Source: Spirometra erinaceieuropaei
Lineage: Eukaryota; Platyhelminthes; Cestoda; Diphyllobothriidea; Diphyllobothriidae
Assembly: GCA_902702965.1 (NCBI GenBank)
Contig: CACRXP010000029.1
Span: forward strand, 752,697-816,696
Length of the DNA: 64,000 nt
Direction: 5' to 3'
Shown here piece by piece: positions 59,311 through 64,000 of this stretch. Within the stretch, counting starts at the first letter, position 1, and each line of letters starts with the position of its first letter. Under the pieces are notes generated by a model. The model was not told where the DNA came from, did no database searches, and saw only the letters and a program-made list of their open reading frames with translations. The position numbers were made by a program, and so were the translations under genes.

Positions 59311-60271
59311 CAGTGTGTGACCGATGTCATGAAATGTTGGCCGAAATTTTGAAATGAACTTTCGATTTGGAGGGAGTACTAAGGTGGAGCTGTAACACTG
59401 ATTAGCATGCAGCATAATCCTGTAGTATTTCGTGCTCGACAGGATGTCGGTTTTTCGATGCATTTCTTTTCGTCCTACTACAGAAACCACATTCATAAAT
59501 AATGACTACTGAATTGGCATGCCCTTTTTACATTGATTTTCGATGGTCTTAGAAAGTCAAACATGTTTTATAGAAAATAGGCATAAGAATACGGTTTATT
59601 CTACCCGTTTTGTAGAAAATCGCAATGTCCCAAAATATCATACCCGAGGATAGTGTATATTTACGTTTTGGAAAAGTTTCTTAGTGTGGGATTTTTTAGA
59701 TCTGCGATGCCAATACACACAACCTCGCACATGTCCGTTTTTCAATGCTCCTCATGAAATGTCCAACATAGTCCGCATCCATTACAACATTTTAGAACTC
59801 CATATAATATCTTCTTATCGGCATATAGGAATACGTGATGCTCTTTACTCGGAAGCATAAACCTTGTAGTGTGAATTTACAAAATGCCAACGCTGATGAG
59901 GCTCAAAATTATTCAGGAACTTGGAAACATTTTTCCCTGGTATAAAAAGTTACGACATTGTGATTTTCCATTAAACACGTAGAAGAGGGCATATTTTGGT
60001 GCATGTTCTACAAAACGTATATGTGAATTTATATGACCATTGAAAACTAATGTGAAAGATGAATGCTAATTCAGTAGTCATTGTTACCGTCTGAGTTTGC
60101 TGCAGTAAGCCGAAAAGAAGAGCATTTAAAAGCCGAAATCCTGACAAGCACGAAAAACTACAGGACAAGCTGCATGCTAATAAGTCCGACAGTTACACCT
60201 TAGTAAGCCTTTTAACTCGAGCAGGTATTGCAGAATTTTGGCCAAAATTTCATGAGGGCAGTCACAATCTG
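59311..60271. mobile_element. Foldback element FB10, copy B
   Basis: TA then CAGTGTGTGACCGATGTCATG at the left, GGGCAGTCACAATCTG then TA at the right; same length as copy A. Its termini fit the family consensus slightly better than copy A. Confidence 0.75.
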
Positions 60272-60464
60272 TATCTAGGCATGCGTGGCTTGACGATCCG
60301 CGATAGAGTGAAGCCGTGAAAGTCAGAGAAGGAGCTAGCGAACGATTAATGTACTTGACTTGCTATCCAGATTAGAAAGGCTACTGTGTAGTGGCAAGTG
60401 GAGTTTTAATTGACGAGACATTTCTCACTTCTCACATCCACGATACACACGATTATGTCTGCAT

Positions 60465-60730
60465 TTCTAGTGCCCTCAAACTAGTAGCCTTTTTGACTGA
60501 TACATTAAACTCAACTTTCTTAGTAGCTTGCAAAACACAGTCGAATTTTCGGAAATATGCAGTCGAGTGATATGAGGCATATTGTGCAAATGTGCAGAAT
60601 TTGGGAAAACCTACTTGTTTACTGGCGAATGGTAGGGAGTTTTCTTCGGATACAGTGACGTTCAGATTGCGTATTACCACAAGACACTTGCTTGAGGTTA
60701 TTTATTTTGCCCAAAATGTGTGCTAACATA
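60465..60730. other. 266-bp segment present only in copy B
   Basis: Copy A joins GCAT directly to CGTAAGCTGCC at about 44,240. Copy B has 266 bp in between, with AT at both edges. It includes a short minus frame (60,453-60,680) without recognised features. A deletion in copy A by short homology is the simplest reading. Confidence 0.55.
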
Positions 60731-60804
60731 TCGAAAGCTACCAAATTGCATTCACGTGTGTTACCACATGAGTTCCCCTACCTTGAAGTACACTGAAATC
60801 TTTT

Positions 60805-61580
60805 GTAACAAATCTAAAAAGTACGTTTAAATATGCTGGCATTAATAAAACTGTTAAGAACCTTATAATATTCCACGTCTAAAAATAAATTTAACGACGA
60901 CGTAGATCTTCCTAATTGGAGTTAACAAATGCTCCACCGGCCTGCCGATGATCTTAGGCGTTAACCATCCTATTCAACAAGGCGTCTTTATCGTAGCTAA
61001 TGGTATATTCATAAAATGCGTCACGTTTTATTTTGAGAGTTATTTTTTTCTCCTATTTGGTCCCCTCCGTGCGTAGGTCTCGCATCCCGCAGCACAGTTA
61101 CGAGACTCCGTATTTTCGCTGCCAAGAAATCTTACCTCAAGCCTTGATAGGACTCCACACTGTCTTTATTAAAAGACGTCAAAAAAGGAGTGTTTTATCC
61201 TCTGATCCGTGGCCCTGAGCATGGTTTCTGTATTATTCTGCTAGAGAATCGGTTAATGAAATCTGTAAAAACAAACGTAAATAGTGGTTCAAAATGCGCT
61301 GACAATAACAAAAACGGCCAAGGCCGTTATAACATCCTACGCGTAAAGATACAATTAACGACGACGTAGGTTTTCCTGCTCTTCCGGCTTGCCGATGCTG
61401 CTAGGTGTCGACTATGATATCTAACGATGTCTCATCATCGTAGACAAGGCTGTATTCACGCAATGCGTCACTTGTTATTTTGACCGTTGGTTTTTGCTCG
61501 TTTTTAGTCCACTGCGTCCATCCCTCTCGCATCCCGAAACACGGTTACAGGACTTCCTACTGGCGCTGCCAAGAAGTGAT
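60805..61580. repeat. Local direct duplication, copy B
   Basis: Same two-unit structure as 44,348-45,086. Unit 1 here is complete (CTCGCATCCCGCAGCACAGT retained), confirming that copy A lost part of it. Confidence 0.6.
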
Positions 61581-61581
61581 A

Positions 61582-62563
61582 CACTAGGTGGGCTAACTCG
61601 TGAAATGTCAAACGAAATTCAGAAATGCGTTTTCGTTTGGAAAAGATTATCTAATTGGGGATGTAGAACTAATCATCGTGCAGCGTAAGTCTATAATAAT
61701 TTAGTTATCTCAGGATGACGGTTTCGGAACGAGCGTCTTATCATCTGCATGCAGAAACTGTACTCTGCCAAAGGCACTGCTTGTTCGCTGTGCAATTTTC
61801 TCATTTAGTGTCGATGTTCATAAACATTTAACCATGTTTCATAGAAGATATTTATAAAAATTTTCATTATGGGGCTCATTCAGTAGAAAAGCATGTAATC
61901 TTTCAAATGTATACTCGACAAAAATGGTGTTATTCGGTTTTAAAGACGTTTCTAATTGTGAGGTTTTTTACTACTTTGAAATGGCAATTCATAAAACTTC
62001 ATTGCTCTACATTTACTAATGTGGCTTATGAAGTCAACAATATGGCTCTGAACCACTACTAAGCTCTATGAACCCTATATGGTTTCCTCTTAATACCTTG
62101 TATAAACATAGAGTTTTATGTACGCAAAGAATATGTGGTTTATAGATTGTAAACTCTTAGTGCAAGTGCAACGGCAGGTAGGGTTCAAATTTATTAGGGA
62201 TTTGGAAAGAATTTTCAAAACCAAACTGTAATATTTTTTCGAGTATAAACTTCGAAGACAAAATCATTTTTACCGAATGAGTAGAAGAGGGAATATTGCT
62301 ATACATATTTTCTATGAAATATAATTAAATTTTTAAGGGCCTCGAAAATAAATGAGAAACATTCATGACGTAAGAACTCATTTTTTGCATGGTTTGACTT
62401 TTGCCTTCAACCAAAAAGAAGTTTGCTTGAAAGCCGGCATCCCGAAGTAACTAGATTATTATAGAATAAGGTTGTACGGTCACAACTTTTACAACGCAAC
62501 TTGATTAGTCCTTTCGAAAGGAAAACGCATTTCGGAATTTAGTTTAATATTTCGCGAGTGAAC
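61582..62563. mobile_element. Foldback element FB11, copy B
   Basis: TA then CACTAGGTGGGCTAACTCGTG at the left; right end as in copy A. Inverted arms with AAAGCCGGCATCCCGAAGTA. Confidence 0.65.
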
Positions 62564-63102
62564 GTAACTAATGCACCTTGGGAATTTAAAGGATTGCAGT
62601 TAGTCTTTATTTGGGAGACGTTAGTAGAGGTGTTTTGTATCTTCTGTTCCGTGACCTTCCTGTTAGAGGACCAGTTAATACGTTGAATTATGATGTTTGC
62701 ATTCGTGCGTTTATTTCTGAATACTGATGACATTTCACATTGCTTGAGACTGCATATTGGACAGTGCGCGTCCATAAAATATCATGTTATATTTCACACG
62801 TTTTGTACAGCATTTGCGTCGTAGTAGGTAGCCGTAGTTTATTAGGCCATTGGTCAGTGCATTTGGAAGTAAACGTCACCATAGTTGAATCGGGCATGCT
62901 TAGTATCTTCGCACTCGCCACACCTTCTCTTTGATGGATTTCAGCTCAAATGCTCATAGCGAAATTCTGGCCGTGCTTGAAAAGTTATGTTTCGATAGAT
63001 TAACTCTAAGTTTGCGCATTAGATTCCACGGAAATTAAAGAAGACCTCAAACGTCTTTTAAAGTATAAGATTGCAAGAACCGCGTGCAAGACACTGGAAA
63101 CG

Positions 63103-64000
63103 GCTCCAGTGGCTAACAGCATAGATGGGGTGCAATGTCTGCCTCCCCTAGGTCGAAGCGATCACGTCGTACTTCAATGGGACTATTCAATCTTTTCCCT
63201 GCCTTAACAGCCCACCAAAATTATTAGAAATATTTTGCGTGGGGAGTTCAACCAAATGAAGGTCGAAGTCAACAATACAGATTGGGAATCAGTCATTTGC
63301 GGAAATATAGCGAAGGATTGGAAAAGGTTCACGGACGGGGCTAAATAAGCGACCCCGGTGGATGACTCAGGCGTCAAAATAGGAAGTAAATAAACGACGG
63401 CGATTGCGACAGAAATCTGTCACTGAGAGAAAACCTGCGTTCGTAAACGCACACAAAGCACAGAGGAACCTACGGAATCCTGTTGTGGAAAATCGGAAAT
63501 TATTCTGCAATTACATAGGAAGCAGCACGCGAAACAGAGATCCTTTCCACCTCCTGAATGACAAGCGGGGACCTAGATATTAGTGAGGATGGAGCAAAAA
63601 CTGGACACCTTTCACAATTTGTTAAATCTATCTTTACACGCGAAAGCGCATTTACAACTCTCGACTACGACTTTGATGAGGGTCCAAAATTGAGGCTGTA
63701 TCTTTTGATGGGGCGACTTTTCGTAAAGAGCTGATGACGCTAAATAAGTGGAAATCACCGGTCCCAGATTACGTACCGTCTAGGTTACTGAAAGAGCTCC
63801 TTACTGAAATAGCCAAACCACTGGCCATGCTTTTCCTGGATTCGTTGGAGGCCGTCTGGTTATCTTAGCGGATCAGCCTGATATACTACGGTGGAAGCAC
63901 GGCCTCTGAAGAAGATTGCAGACCAATTAGCTCCAATTCCAACTGCTGCAAAATTATGGAAAACATAATAAAGCGAGATCTAATGCGCTTCTTAGAGCAG
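63103..64000 (+). pseudogene. CR1/Jockey-like LINE, 5' part, third copy (cut by the window end)
   Basis: Collinear with 46,600-47,497. It keeps the LPPLGRSDHVVLQWDYSI segment and KWKSP.PDYVPSRLL, with private lesions (a TAA where copy B reads TGAACAG) but without one stop that copy B has (ATAGCCAAACCACTGG here against CTAGCCTAACCACAGG). Confidence 0.75.

Larger units (their letters stand above)
47523..64000. repeat. 16-kb tandem unit, copy B (runs off the window)
   Basis: Collinear with copy A throughout. The last base of the window corresponds to about 47,497, so copy B should close about 25 bp beyond the end and a third unit may follow. Estimated similarity by eye is about 95%, with indels concentrated outside genes. 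Confidence 0.92.

Noticed and set aside
1..64000. CRISPR array, bacterial operons or phage
   Set aside because: No regularly spaced short repeats, no ribosome-binding-site/operon structure, and spliced genes throughout.

Overview
The window looks like a nuclear chromosome segment of a parasitic or free-living flatworm (trematode or cestode; I cannot place it closer). Nothing bacterial is present. The case rests on genes split into short exons, including 40-41 nt first introns; many decayed Penelope-like elements (PLEs) with GIY-YIG endonuclease remnants; CR1/Jockey-like LINE remnants; tRNA-derived SINEs; and degenerate CCCTAA telomere-type arrays. Gene density is very low, and most translated open frames are chance frames in repeats.

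Layout. 1-25 kb is repeat-dominated: several long-inverted-repeat (foldback) elements of one TA-flanked family, an inverted SINE pair, a tRNA-Ser-like SINE, two telomere-like blocks bracketed by inverted repeats, and PLE fragments. 25.2-28.6 kb holds the first recognisable gene, on the plus strand: a complete 7-exon gene for a 244-residue secreted protein with a GPI-type C-terminus, followed by a second copy of its last two exons with a PLE fragment at the boundary. 28.6-31.5 kb is repeats: a (CCA)29 microsatellite, a mid-repetitive family, a PLE scrap and a broken foldback element. From 31,521 to the window end lies a tandem duplication of a 16.0-16.5 kb unit. Copy A is 31,521-47,522 and copy B is 47,523 to beyond 64,000. 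Each unit carries a dead LINE 3' end, foldback elements, a short structured hairpin, unexplained open frames and one complete minus-strand paralogue of the 25 kb gene (40,673-42,170 and 56,892-58,390).

The coding content is therefore one multicopy family: three complete genes and one exon-6/7 duplicate. All exons keep identical lengths and phases across copies (61, 71, 55, 126, 89, 79 and 254 coding bases). Each complete gene has a hydrophobic signal peptide, a conserved CxxxxxC segment and a Ser-Gly-Ala plus hydrophobic tail typical of GPI attachment. A TATAAATAG-like promoter and a possible trans-splice acceptor precede each ATG. I do not recognise the family. The pattern is that of a lineage-specific surface-protein family being amplified by segmental tandem duplication in a repeat-rich region.
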